NCBI GenBank assembly: GCA_016745215.1
Contig: CP050890.1
Location: forward strand, 4,526,001 to 4,590,000
Length of the DNA: 64,000 nt
Source: Thiohalocapsa sp. PB-PSB1
GTDB taxonomy: Bacteria; Pseudomonadota; Gammaproteobacteria; Chromatiales; Chromatiaceae
Direction: 5' to 3'
Below the pieces are notes generated by a model. It saw only the letters and a program-made list of their open reading frames with translations. It made no database searches and had not been told where the DNA came from. A program made the position numbers and the translations under genes. Of this stretch, positions 52,001-60,141 are shown piece after piece. Each line of letters starts with the position of its first letter. Position 1 is the first letter of the stretch.

Positions 52001-53577
52001 ACGATCATGCGCAAGGGGTCGCCGTACTTTCCGGCAAGATCGCCGATATCCTGATGGCCCGCGGACAGCTCGATGAGGCGCTGCGCATCCGCACCGAGGA
52101 AGAACTCCCGGTCTTTCAGCGGCTCGGCGATGTGCGCGAGATGGCCGTCACCCAGGGCCAGATCGCCGATATCCTGATGGCCCGCGGACAGCTCGATGAG
52201 GCGCTGCGCATCCGCACCGAGGAACAACTCCCGGTCTTTCAGCGGCTCGGCGCTGTGCGCGATATGGCCGTCACCCAGGGCCGGATCGCCGATATCCTGA
52301 TGGCCCGCGGACAGCTCGATGAGGCGCTGCGCATCCGCACCGAGGAAGAACTCCCGGTCTTTCAGCGGCTCGGCGCTGTGCGCGAGATGGCCGTCACCCA
52401 GGGCCAGATCGCCGATATCCTGATGGCCCGCGGACAGCTCGATGAGGCGCTGCGCATCCGCACCGAGGAACAACTCCCGGTCTTTCAGCGGCTCGGCGCT
52501 GTGCGCGAGATGGCCGTCACCCAGGGCCGGATCGCCGATCTCCTGATGGCCCGCGGACAGCTCGATGAGGCGCTGCGCATCCGCACCGAGGAAGAACTCC
52601 CGGTCTTTCAGCGGCTCGGTGATGTGCGCGAGATGGCCGTCACCCAGAGCAAGATCGCCGATATCCTGATGGACCGCGGACAGCTCGATGAGGCGCTGCG
52701 CATCCGCACCGAGGAAGAACTCCCGGTCTTTCAGCGGCTCGGCGCTGTGCGCGATATGGCCGTCACCCAGGGCGATATCGCCGATATCCTGATGGCCCGC
52801 GGACAGCTCGATGAGGCGCTGCGCATCCGCACCGAGGAAGAACTCCCGGTCTTTCAGCGGCTCGGCGCTGTGCGCGAGATGGCCGTCACCCAGGGCAAGA
52901 TCGCCGATATCCTGATGGACCGCGGACAGCTCGATGAGGCGCTGCGCATCCTGACCGATGAAGTACTCTCCGCCTTCGAGCAACTTGGCGATGTGCGCGA
53001 GATGGCCGTCACCCAGGGCCAGATCGCCGATATCCTGATGGACCGCGGACAGCTCGATGAGGCGCTGCGCATCCGCACCGAGGAAGAACTCCCGGTCTTT
53101 CAGCGGCTCGGTGATGTGCGCGAGATGGCCGTCACCCAGGGCAAGATCGCCGATCTCCTGATGGCCCGCGGACAGCTCGATGAGGCGCTGCGCATCCGCA
53201 CCGAGGAACAACTCCCGGTCTATCAGCGGCTCGGCGATGTGCGCGAGATGGCCGTCACCCAGGGCCGGATCGCCGATATCCTGATGGCCCGCGGACAGCT
53301 CGATGAGGCGCTGCGCATCCGCACCGAGGAACAACTCCCGGTCTTTCAGCGGCTCGGCGCTGTGCGCGATCTCCTGGTCTGCCGCGCCAACATCGCCGTC
53401 GCATTGCTAATGCGCATGAACCAGACCAAGGACCAAACCGACCGGACGCAGGCCAACCAGCTGCTCTGTGTCGCCCTGGCCGACGCACGCCGTCTGCGCC
53501 TGCCGGAGGCGGATCAGATCGAGCAGATCCTGCAACAGGCGGGCATGGACTGCTCGGGCACCGACGCCTTGCCCTGA
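49003..53577 (+). CDS. CHAT protease-STAND NTPase-repeat protein (candidate immune receptor)
   Basis: 1524 residues from a TTG at 49003 with AGGAGG seven bases upstream. Residues ~85-385 are a CHAT (caspase-like) domain with catalytic His208 (LHLSCHGH) and Cys259 (LLFLSACLSA). Residues ~415-700 are a STAND-type P-loop NTPase (FVGRRRELQRAL, P-loop GMGRLGKSS at 448-456, Walker B LLLVLDDFEQLL). Helical linker regions follow to ~1000. Residues 1018-1468 are 11 nearly identical 41-residue TPR-like repeats (MARGQLDEALRIRTEE...). By analogy with bacterial STAND immune receptors, the repeats would sense a ligand, the NTPase would oligomerise and CHAT would cleave a target; this is inference. A small membrane protein follows. 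Confidence 0.88.
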   Translation: MSICLLIQNDSISLRVASTPLAAPMPLDETAVTLLHQIAEAYRRLERRADRKHALQLGHRLYRWMDAADARLARAIEQAGAPLLFEVHCPSREPSAAEWAVLHAPWEMLADQHGHLAAEPLLSFAPYRRLGPRRTPLAPDDYRLGLCFMAASPADQPELDFEAEEQAILTAVGSTALDLVVEESGTASTLGQTLRDSGDLPVLHLSCHGHSAWRENQNQPERPVLMLEDGAFGSSPTDAPTLLRALQPRALRLLFLSACLSAHAPTADSASAPRPAGELPPAPEHKAPDASAAGAQGASATAAAPVHSLATALLRAGLPAVLGWDGSVADQAATRFAATLYRSLAEQTGLALAVAAARAALLDEAQGGPWSDWHLARLWLGDRGEAEQPFVQGRRKRSLLPANYMQKDLLDKDVPVAAHGYFVGRRRELQRALAALSGADSIGVLITGMGRLGKSSLAARIVNRLRDQRSVAVVHGRFGIALLLERLTRTLEDQPAAAQLLAQQSAAVQQALPEGDAAALPAFRQLLLNLLGGPCQQRTDAGKPLLLVLDDFEQLLVDGAAPRPVDAEHAGLVGLLLEVFEPTRSDSRLLITSRYPFTLSSSPASLASGLASVPASGAGDDPATRLHPIALGSFRPTEQDKLLLRQRGAAEQSASERPGRFTDLAEREALLEGAKRAARGNPGLMDLIGAGLVLNPNVPLAAAEAALRDMETHLTGGPLPTDERLRTLLEQIAVDKLLALAGDSGQELVRALTLVEQPLPFQVIQAIAEQLGGDPEHLAALGLLEPGLAPVRSLNDPARPSRRVNPLAAGRLSSLTEAERQTVAALTLAPLHSAWTADGSWPDDVDLALCRLAVLVAGPAAEPAVEPAADQMAVVEHARTVAETVAQHQGAKAIGALERDSYQDAAQLARQVNALLQRAARPPTRRFSAAAVRVLAAAGHVDEADAILADADPGGDPDGDEDWVGTLQIAQQRGERLHRKGDLNGAMAAFEEGLDLAQLNDHAQGVAVLSGKIADILMARGQLDEALRIRTEEELPVFQRLGDVREMAVTQGQIADILMARGQLDEALRIRTEEQLPVFQRLGAVRDMAVTQGRIADILMARGQLDEALRIRTEEELPVFQRLGAVREMAVTQGQIADILMARGQLDEALRIRTEEQLPVFQRLGAVREMAVTQGRIADLLMARGQLDEALRIRTEEELPVFQRLGDVREMAVTQSKIADILMDRGQLDEALRIRTEEELPVFQRLGAVRDMAVTQGDIADILMARGQLDEALRIRTEEELPVFQRLGAVREMAVTQGKIADILMDRGQLDEALRILTDEVLSAFEQLGDVREMAVTQGQIADILMDRGQLDEALRIRTEEELPVFQRLGDVREMAVTQGKIADLLMARGQLDEALRIRTEEQLPVYQRLGDVREMAVTQGRIADILMARGQLDEALRIRTEEQLPVFQRLGAVRDLLVCRANIAVALLMRMNQTKDQTDRTQANQLLCVALADARRLRLPEADQIEQILQQAGMDCSGTDALP
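52054..53406 (+). repeat. Coding minisatellite: 11 x 123 bp
   Basis: Exact 123-bp spacing of ATGGCCCGCGGACAGCTCGA (or GAC variant) from 52054 to 53284. Each encodes 41 residues that keep the frame. Differences are few and patchwork: A/D at position 2, E/Q in EEELP, GDV/GAV, E/D before MAV, and Q/R/K/D near IADIL. Repeat 8 is the outlier (ILTDEVLSAFEQL). Confidence 0.95.
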
Positions 53578-53620
53578 AATTCCGGCGCCGATGATGATCC
53601 AACCCCTGGAGCCTAGACTC

Positions 53621-54028
53621 ATGACCGATCTCCTGCTGACCCTGACCGGCGCCGACGCCGAGGCCGCCGCCGCTGAATTGGCCGCGGCCCTCGATCTGCG
53701 GAGCCTGCCCCGGACAACCCCCGGCGATGCCGGGGTACATGCCCCCGAGGTGCCCCGGAAAACCGACCCGACGCTGGTGGTCGCCGGTGTCGGTCTCGCG
53801 CTGTCCATTCCCGGCGCAGTGTTCGCGGCCATGGGCATTGCCGATCGGCTGGGCAAGCGTTCCAAGGCGCAGGCGCTGATCGCCACCGCCGGTCGGCTGC
53901 GCATCGAGCGCCGCGTCGAGGTGTTGACCATCAGCGTCGACGGCGAGATCCCGCTGGCGGACCTGGACCCGGACCATCTGCTCGCGCTGGCAGCCGGCGG
54001 GCAGGCTGCGGACAAGGAGGCGGAGTAG
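53621..54028 (+). CDS. Small single-pass membrane protein, partner of the CHAT-STAND gene
   Basis: 135 residues from the ATG at 53621 (GGAG ~10 bases upstream), 43 bases after the CHAT gene stop, same strand. The N-terminal strand-helix MTDLLLTLTGADAEAAAAEL is followed by a proline-rich linker, a membrane helix (TLVVAGVGLALSIPGAVFAA) and a C-terminal small domain with RLRIERRVEVLTISVDGEIP. The layout resembles the small effector-associated constant components (EACC1-type) reported next to diverse NTPase conflict systems. That assignment is tentative. Confidence 0.6.
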   Translation: MTDLLLTLTGADAEAAAAELAAALDLRSLPRTTPGDAGVHAPEVPRKTDPTLVVAGVGLALSIPGAVFAAMGIADRLGKRSKAQALIATAGRLRIERRVEVLTISVDGEIPLADLDPDHLLALAAGGQAADKEAE

Positions 54029-54061
54029 CAGGGTCGCGGGATGGCTGGTGCCGAGGCGCGG

Positions 54062-56006
54062 TTTGATTGACCGCAGAGACGCAGAGAACGCAGAGAAGAG
54101 GATGCATCCACCTTGGCCCCTCTGCGCACTCTGCGCCTCTGCGTTAAAATCCAACGCGTCGCCCGCAAGCGGGCTCCTACGAGCCGACGGGTGCTAACGA
54201 CGTAGGAGCCCGCTTGCGGGCGACTCAGCGGACTGCACGCAAGCGCGGCATCTCCCCGAGCGACCTTCGATTCACCGCAGAGATGCAGAGAACGCAGAGA
54301 AGAGGCTGCATCCGCCATGGCCCCTCTGCGCCCTCTGCGCCTCTGCGTTAAATCCAACACGTCGCCCGCAAGCGGGCTCCTACGAGCCGACGGGTGCTAA
54401 CGACGTAGGAGCCCGCTTGCGGGCGACCCAGCGGACCGCACGCAAGCGCCGCATCTCCCCCGAGCGACCTTCGATTCACCGCAGAGATGCAGAGAACGCA
54501 GAGAAGAGGCTGCATCCGCCATGGCCCCTCTGCGCACTCTGCGTCTCTGCGGTGAAATCCAACGCGTCGCCCGCAAGCGGGCTCCTACAAGCCAACGGGT
54601 GCTAACGACGTAGGAGCCCGCTTGCGGGCGACTCAGCGGACTGCACGCAAGCGCCGCATCTCCCCCGAGCGACCTTCAATCCACCGCAGAGATGCAGAGA
54701 ACGCAGAGAAGAGGCTGCATCCACCTTGGCCCCTCTGCGCCCTCTGCGCCTCTGCGGTAAAATCCAACACGTCGCCCGCAAGCGGGCTCCTACGAACCAA
54801 CGGGTGCTAACGACGTAGGAGCCCGCTTGCGGGCGACCCAGCGGACTGCCCGCAAGCGCCTGGCCTGCCCCGAGCGACCTTTGATTCACCGCAGAGACTC
54901 AGAGAAGAGGGCTGCATCCGCCATGGCCCCTCTGCGCCCTCTGCGCCTCTGCGGTGAAATCCAACACGTCGCCCGCAAGCGGGCTCCTACGAGCCAATGG
55001 GTGCTGACGACGTAGGAGCCCGCTTGCGGGCGACTCAGCGGACCGTCCGCAAGCGCCGCATCTCCCCCGAGCGACCTTCAATTCACCGCAGAGATGCAGA
55101 GAACGCAGAGAAGAGGGCTGCATCCACCACGGCCCCTCTGCGCCCTCTGCGCCTCTGCGGTGAACTCCAACACGTCGCCCGCAAGCGGGCTCCTACGAGC
55201 CAACGGGTGCTGACGACGTAGGAGCCCGCTTGCGGGCGACCCAGCGGACCGCACGTAAGCGCGGCATCTCCCCGAGCGACCTTTGATTCACCGCAGAGGC
55301 GCAGAGAACGCAGTGAAGAGGCTGCATCCGCCATGGCCCCTCTGCGCCTCTGCGTTAAAATCCAACGCGTCGCCCGCAAGCGGGCTCCTACGAGCCAACG
55401 GGTGCTAACGACGTAGGAGCCCGCTTGCGGGCGACTCAGCGGACCGCACGCAAGCGCCGCATCTCCCCCGAGCGACCTTCGATTCACCGCAGAGACGCAA
55501 AGAACGCAGAGAAGAGGCTGCATCCGCCATGACCCCTCTGCGCCCTCTGCGCCTCTGCGTTAAAATCCAACGCGTCGCCCGCAAGCGGGCTCCTACAAGC
55601 CGACGGGTGCTAACGACGTAGGAGCCCGCTTGCGGGCGACTCAGCGGACTGCACGCAAGCGCGGCACCTCCCCCGAGCGACCTTTGATTCACCGCAGAGG
55701 CGCAGAGAACGCAGAGAAGAAGGCTGCATCCACCTTGGCCCCTCTGCGCCCTCTGCGCCTCTGCGTTAAATCCAACGCGTCGCCCGCAAGCGGGCTCCTA
55801 CGAGCCAACGGGTGCTAACGACGTAGGAGCCCGCTTGCGGGCGACCCAGCGGTCCGTCCGCAAGCGCCAGGCCTGCCCCGAGCGACCTTTGATTCACCGC
55901 AGAGACTCAGAGAAGAGGGCTGCATTTACCATGGCCCCTCTGCGCCCTCTGCGCCTCTGCGGTGAAATCCAACACGTCGCCCGCAAGCGGGCTCCTACGT
56001 CGTTAG
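54062..56006. repeat. 205-bp tandem repeat array, right block (~9 units)
   Basis: Resumes with TTGATTGACCGCAGAGACGC, the sequence that follows CGACCTT in a full unit, and continues with ~205-bp period (e.g. 54417, 54622, 54827, 55425, 55630, 55835) to the last GCCCGCAAGCGGGCTCCTAC near 56000. Two units near 54870 and 55880 share a deletion to CAGAGACTCAGAGAAGAGG; one near 55310-55340 lacks part of the right arm. The same sequence family appears as decayed fragments at 3473 and 62500. Confidence 0.92.
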
Positions 56007-56173
56007 TAGCGGTTCATGAATAACCTATACAACGCTATCCAGATATTGGCGGAGTGCAATCGGGGTCGGGGTCGCTATCGGAATCGGAATCGAGAGAGAA
56101 AACGCCCTATGCCATGCGGTCATGAGAAGCTCGACGCCTAGCCTGCGGCCATCGAGTCTGTCGGCTGGGCCTA

Positions 56174-56273
56174 TAGCCCTCTCACGTGACATCAAAACTG
56201 TCCCTTTCGTTTAGGGCCAGCACTCACACACCAAAAACAAAAGGGCATATCTGGTTATCATGTTGAGTGACTA
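56174..56273. mobile_element. MITE-2 copy b (100 bp)
   Basis: Same ends and length as 48673-48772, with a few substitutions (TTTAGGGCCAG for TTTAAGGCCTG), flanked by TA at 56172-56173 and 56274-56275. It lies ~170 bases outside the right repeat block. Confidence 0.88.
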
Positions 56274-56326
56274 TAGCGCGACTGCGAGCATGTGAAAGGA
56301 CAGCGTAACGCGAAGGATCAACGCCT

Positions 56327-56651
56327 GTGCTCATCGTAGGTGCGCATCGTAGGCGCGCATCGCAGGCCATCGCGCTGAACATGGCCGAGGGTAACGGCAA
56401 AGCGACGAGCGGGGATCGACGCCGGTCGTTGGAAATCGCACGAGGCTCGGCGCTGGAGTGCGCTGCGATTCAGGACGTGCTCGCTGGTGTGCGATGCGTT
56501 GTCCGCAGACGACAACAGCAAGCAAAAGGCACTGCTCGATCGTATTTTGGCCATGCTAACGAAGTTCGGACAGCCTGGCTACGCGGTCAGCGAGGAGCTT
56601 GGCGGATGGGTTGGTCAGTTCGATACCGACGCCGATAGCGGTACCGAATGA
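56327..56651 (+). pseudogene. Four-helix-bundle (S23/IVP-type) protein, frameshifted
   Basis: RASQAIALNMAEGNGKATSG, DRRRSLEIARGSALECAAIQ match the conserved core of the 23S rRNA-intervening-sequence four-helix-bundle family. The frame must shift near 56490 to continue CDALSADDNSKQKALLDRIL, AMLTKFGQPGYAVSEELGGW to the stop at 56651. No start and first helix are visible. Upstream (56050-56095) is a GGGTCG/GGAATC short repeat of a kind often seen before these genes. Confidence 0.75.
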
Positions 56652-57167
56652 GTCGGTAGGCGACACCCAAGCCAAAAACCTGTTTAGCTTGTTTCTGCAC
56701 CATCACTTAGCGGCCTCGAAATACCGTGCATCAGGCAGAGGCTTGTCTCGCAAGCAACAGCAACCCTTCAAGCAGCACGTCCGATACGAAGGCAATGTTG
56801 CCGGAGAGAAACAGGCCAGCTGGCGCCCCGGATGCTCGTTCGCCTTCGCGAAGCGGCAACCCGCCCATCGCCGCTCTATGAGCGGATTGCCGCAACGTCG
56901 ATGCCGGACGAGAAACGCAAACATGGCGTTGATCAATAAGAGCCAGGCAGCGTAGGTGACACAATCCATTTAAATAAAACATCCGATGGCAAGCGCATGA
57001 TGCCGAGGCCTGACCCGGCGGCTATCCCTGGCCCACGAGATCAAGGGCATCGCCGGGTCCTATTCCGCGTCGGGGCTGGAGCCGTGCTTGAAGGAGGTGG
57101 GGAAGAGGTGGAAAAGGTCGCAAGCAGGGCACTCTGGTGCCGAAAACCGCGACACGAAACGCGATGC
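56652..57167. other. Non-coding region with a dispersed repeat
   Basis: No supported gene. Contains the third copy of the ~45-bp dispersed repeat (56799-56860: CCAGCTGGCGCC, GGATGCTCGTTCGCCTTCGC, GAAGCGGCAA). A minus-strand frame starting MDCVTYAAWLLLINAMFAFL looks like a membrane-protein start but soon runs into that repeat, so it is not called. Confidence 0.5.
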
Positions 57168-57169
57168 AA

Positions 57170-57196
57170 AGAAAAAGGGCTGTCGGATGACAGCCC
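57170..57196 (-). terminator. Rho-independent terminator after tRNA-Gly
   Basis: Minus strand GGGCTGTCATCCGACAGCCC followed by TTTTTC: a perfect 8-bp stem with U-tract, 15 bases downstream of the tRNA. Confidence 0.85.
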
Positions 57197-57210
57197 GTAG
57201 TTCTTGACTT

Positions 57211-57286
<76 letters not shown>

Positions 57287-57344
57287 GTTGGGAGCGCACA
57301 AGTATAGTCCAGCGAATCCATCTGTCAACCCTCTGTTAGGAACA

Positions 57345-57950
57345 TCATTTCTCCTTCGCGGCCGCGCGGATACTTTGCTTGCCGGTCAACTGGTTTGGAT
57401 CGGCTGTCAGACTCGGCCAGGCCGCGCGCAGGTAAAGCAGCATGGACCAGAGAGTCAAGGCGGCGGCGACGTAAATCAGAGCCAGACCGATCGGCAGCAC
57501 CGGGATGCCGATGACTGGATGGTGCAGAATCAGCAAGACGATGGAAACCATTTGCGCCGTGGTCTTGAGCTTCCCAGCCATGGAGACCGCCACCTGGGCG
57601 CGAGCGCCGATTTCGGCCATCCATTCGCGTAATGCGGAGACGGTGATCTCGCGGCCGATTATCACGGCGGCCGGCAATGCCAGCACCATACGCGGATCGG
57701 ATTGCACCAGTAACACCAGCGCAATGGCCACCATCAGCTTGTCCGCGACAGGATCGAGGAAGGCCCCCAGCGGCGAGGTTTGGTTCAGGCGCCGGGCGAG
57801 CCAGCCATCCAGCCAATCGGTCAATGCCGCCACGGTAAACACCAGCGCACAGACCGGACGCACCCAGGGAAACGGCAGATAGAAGATGATCACGAATACC
57901 GGAATCAATAGGATGCGTAATAGGGTCAAAATATTGGGGATGTTCCACAT
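57345..57950 (-). CDS. pgsA: CDP-diacylglycerol-glycerol-3-phosphate 3-phosphatidyltransferase
   Basis: 201 residues from the ATG at 57950 (MWNIPNILTLLRI), the family start; a longer frame upstream is discarded. The CDP-alcohol phosphatidyltransferase motif is complete: D-G-x2-A-R in DWLDGWLARRL, then PLGAFLDPVADK with G-x3-D-x3-D. About five or six membrane helices are visible. It makes phosphatidylglycerophosphate, the committed step to phosphatidylglycerol. It lies downstream of uvrC (238-base gap, nothing else seen) and upstream of tRNA-Gly. Confidence 0.96.
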   Translation of the reverse strand: MWNIPNILTLLRILLIPVFVIIFYLPFPWVRPVCALVFTVAALTDWLDGWLARRLNQTSPLGAFLDPVADKLMVAIALVLLVQSDPRMVLALPAAVIIGREITVSALREWMAEIGARAQVAVSMAGKLKTTAQMVSIVLLILHHPVIGIPVLPIGLALIYVAAALTLWSMLLYLRAAWPSLTADPNQLTGKQSIRAAAKEK

Positions 57951-58188
57951 AGGATGAGATTCCGGACAGGCGGATTGTTGTCGGTTCCTAGGAGCGTACA
58001 ATGTGCAGGTATTCGGAGGCTTGTGTACAAGTCAGATGCCGATTTCGATGTCTAATTTCGATCTTTGGCTCGATGTCGATGAAGCCTTACCCAGTCTCTC
58101 GGTCCGCGGGCGAGGTCGGATAGTTTACATGTTAGAACCTGTAACCGAAGATCAACGATCGTCATGGATCTGCAATAGCCAACAGGCG

Positions 58189-60048
58189 CTACCCTCCGTT
58201 GAATGCCGCGTGGATCTGCCGCGCCAGCTCGGTGCTGATGCCGTCGACCCGGGCGATATCCTCCGGTGCGGCACATTTGAGCCCGCGCAGCCCGCCAAAA
58301 GCCGTCAGCAGGTTTTGGCGCCTTTTTGGCCCAATGCCGGGAATTTCCTCCAGCCTTGAGGTCTTGCGCGCCTTATCGCGACGCTGGCGATGGCCGGTAA
58401 TGGCGAAGCGATGCGCCTCGTCCCGGATTTGCTGCACCAAGTGGCTGGCCGGGGAGTCTGCGGCGGGCAGCACCGGCGTCTTGCGACCGGGCAGCCAGAG
58501 CTGTTCGGCGCCGGCCTTGCGATCCGGGCCTTTGGCGACCCCGACCAGCTGCACGCCGGTGATGCCAAGCTCCTGCAAGACTTCCAACACGACGCCGAGT
58601 TGGCCCTTGCCACCGTCGATGAACAGCAAGTCCGGCAGCGGCACTTCGCCCTTTTGAATCCGCTTGTAACGCCTGGTCAAAGCCTGCTGCATAGCGGCGT
58701 AATCATCCCCGGCGACGATGCCGTCGATATTGAAGCGTCGATAGTCGGATTTGCGCGGGCCATCGGCGTCGAACACAACGCAGGAGGCAACCGTTAATTC
58801 GCCCTGGGTATGGCTGATGTCGAAGCACTCCATGCGCGACGGCAGTTCTGCGAGACTCAGCATATCGCGCAACGCTTGCAGCCGACGCGCATAGCCCGCG
58901 CGGCTGCCGAGGCGTGATTTCAGCGCTAACTCGGCGTTACTCTGCGCCATCTCCAGCCAGCGCGCGCGATCGGAGCGGACCCGATGGCGAATGGCGATGC
59001 GCCGACCTGCCTGCTGCGAAAAGGCCGCCTCCAGGAATGCACGCTCGTCGGGCTCGGCATTCACCAGAATCTCGGCGGGGATCGGTTTATCGGCATAAAA
59101 CTGCGCCAAAAATGCAGATAACAGGGTCGCGCGGCTGGAGGCATCCGGCACCTGGGGAAAGAACGCCTTGTTGCCCAGGTTGCGCCCGGCGCGAATAAAG
59201 AACACCTGTACGCAGACGCTGCCGCCCTCCTCCACCGCAGCGACGATGTCCAGGTCGCCACCATCGCCGGTGACATACTGGCGTTGCTGAATGCGTTGCA
59301 ATGTGGCGATCTGGTCGCGCAATGCCGCCGCGCGCTCGAACTCCAACGCCTCTGCTGCCTGCTGCATGCGTTCGCCCAGCTCGGTAACCACTTCATCGGT
59401 GCGCCCGTCCAGAAATTTGATGCTGTGCTGCACATCGACAGCGTAGTCTTCAGCCGAGATGAAACCAACGCAAGGTGCGGTGCAACGCTTGATCTGATAT
59501 TGCAGGCAGGGTCGGGAGCGGTTGTTGAAAAAGCTGTCCTCGCACTGGCGCACCGGAAACAATTTTTGCAGCAATTGCAGCGTTTCGCGCACTGCCCAGG
59601 CGCTGGGATAGGGTCCGAAATAGCGGCCCTTGCCACGACGCGCACCCCGGTAGAAGGCGAGCCGCGGGTAGTCGTCCTCGGTGCTGAGATAAATGAATGG
59701 ATAGCTCTTGTCGTCACGCAACAGCACGTTGTAGCGCGGTCGATGTTCCTTGATCAGGTTGTTCTCCAGCAACAGGGCTTCGCCCTCGGTGCGGGTCAAG
59801 GTCACCTGGATATCGGCAATCTGCGACACCATTGCCAGTAAACGCTGATTCAGCGCACGCCCGAAATAACTGCCGACGCGACGCTTCAGGTCCTTCGCCT
59901 TGCCGACATAAAGCACGTTTCCGTCAGCATCGAGCATGCGATACACCCCAGGCTGACCCGGGATCGATTTTAATGCGGCACGATGGTCGAATGGCTGATC
60001 CTGAACGCAGGAGGCCGACGCCGGGCATGCCGCTGGCGGATCGCTCAT
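58189..60048 (-). CDS. uvrC: Excinuclease ABC subunit C
   Basis: 619 residues. The N-terminal GIY-YIG nuclease (PGVYRMLDADGNVLYVGKAKDL, residues ~33-55) cuts 3' of the lesion. A UVR motif region for UvrB contact follows (~residues 205-240). The RNase H-like C-terminal nuclease carries FDISHTQGE and LLFIDGGKGQLG, and the tail has two HhH motifs (EEIPGIGPKRRQNLL, DIARVDGISTELARQI). It completes nucleotide excision repair with UvrA and UvrB. Length and motifs are complete. Confidence 0.97.
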   Translation of the reverse strand: MSDPPAACPASASCVQDQPFDHRAALKSIPGQPGVYRMLDADGNVLYVGKAKDLKRRVGSYFGRALNQRLLAMVSQIADIQVTLTRTEGEALLLENNLIKEHRPRYNVLLRDDKSYPFIYLSTEDDYPRLAFYRGARRGKGRYFGPYPSAWAVRETLQLLQKLFPVRQCEDSFFNNRSRPCLQYQIKRCTAPCVGFISAEDYAVDVQHSIKFLDGRTDEVVTELGERMQQAAEALEFERAAALRDQIATLQRIQQRQYVTGDGGDLDIVAAVEEGGSVCVQVFFIRAGRNLGNKAFFPQVPDASSRATLLSAFLAQFYADKPIPAEILVNAEPDERAFLEAAFSQQAGRRIAIRHRVRSDRARWLEMAQSNAELALKSRLGSRAGYARRLQALRDMLSLAELPSRMECFDISHTQGELTVASCVVFDADGPRKSDYRRFNIDGIVAGDDYAAMQQALTRRYKRIQKGEVPLPDLLFIDGGKGQLGVVLEVLQELGITGVQLVGVAKGPDRKAGAEQLWLPGRKTPVLPAADSPASHLVQQIRDEAHRFAITGHRQRRDKARKTSRLEEIPGIGPKRRQNLLTAFGGLRGLKCAAPEDIARVDGISTELARQIHAAFNGG

Positions 60049-60141
60049 TGGATGGTACCTTCTCGGATTTGCTTGCTTGGTCTACCCAGAAGGTACGGTC
60101 GATGCGCTGGGCCAATCAAGGACAAAGGCCGTGACAGGCCG

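Noticed and set aside
51748..53334. 528-codon minus-strand frame antisense to the CHAT-STAND repeats
   Set aside because: It exists because the 123-bp repeat has no stop in that frame; the sense strand has domains and a strong ribosome-binding site.
47459..55835. Many 62-codon ORFs starting MRATQRTAR in the repeat arrays
   Set aside because: They are the same frame of a non-coding 205-bp repeat; indels between units break them and no ribosome-binding site is present.
47217..56006. CRISPR array
   Set aside because: The whole 205-bp unit is repeated, without short repeats and unique spacers, and no cas gene is nearby.
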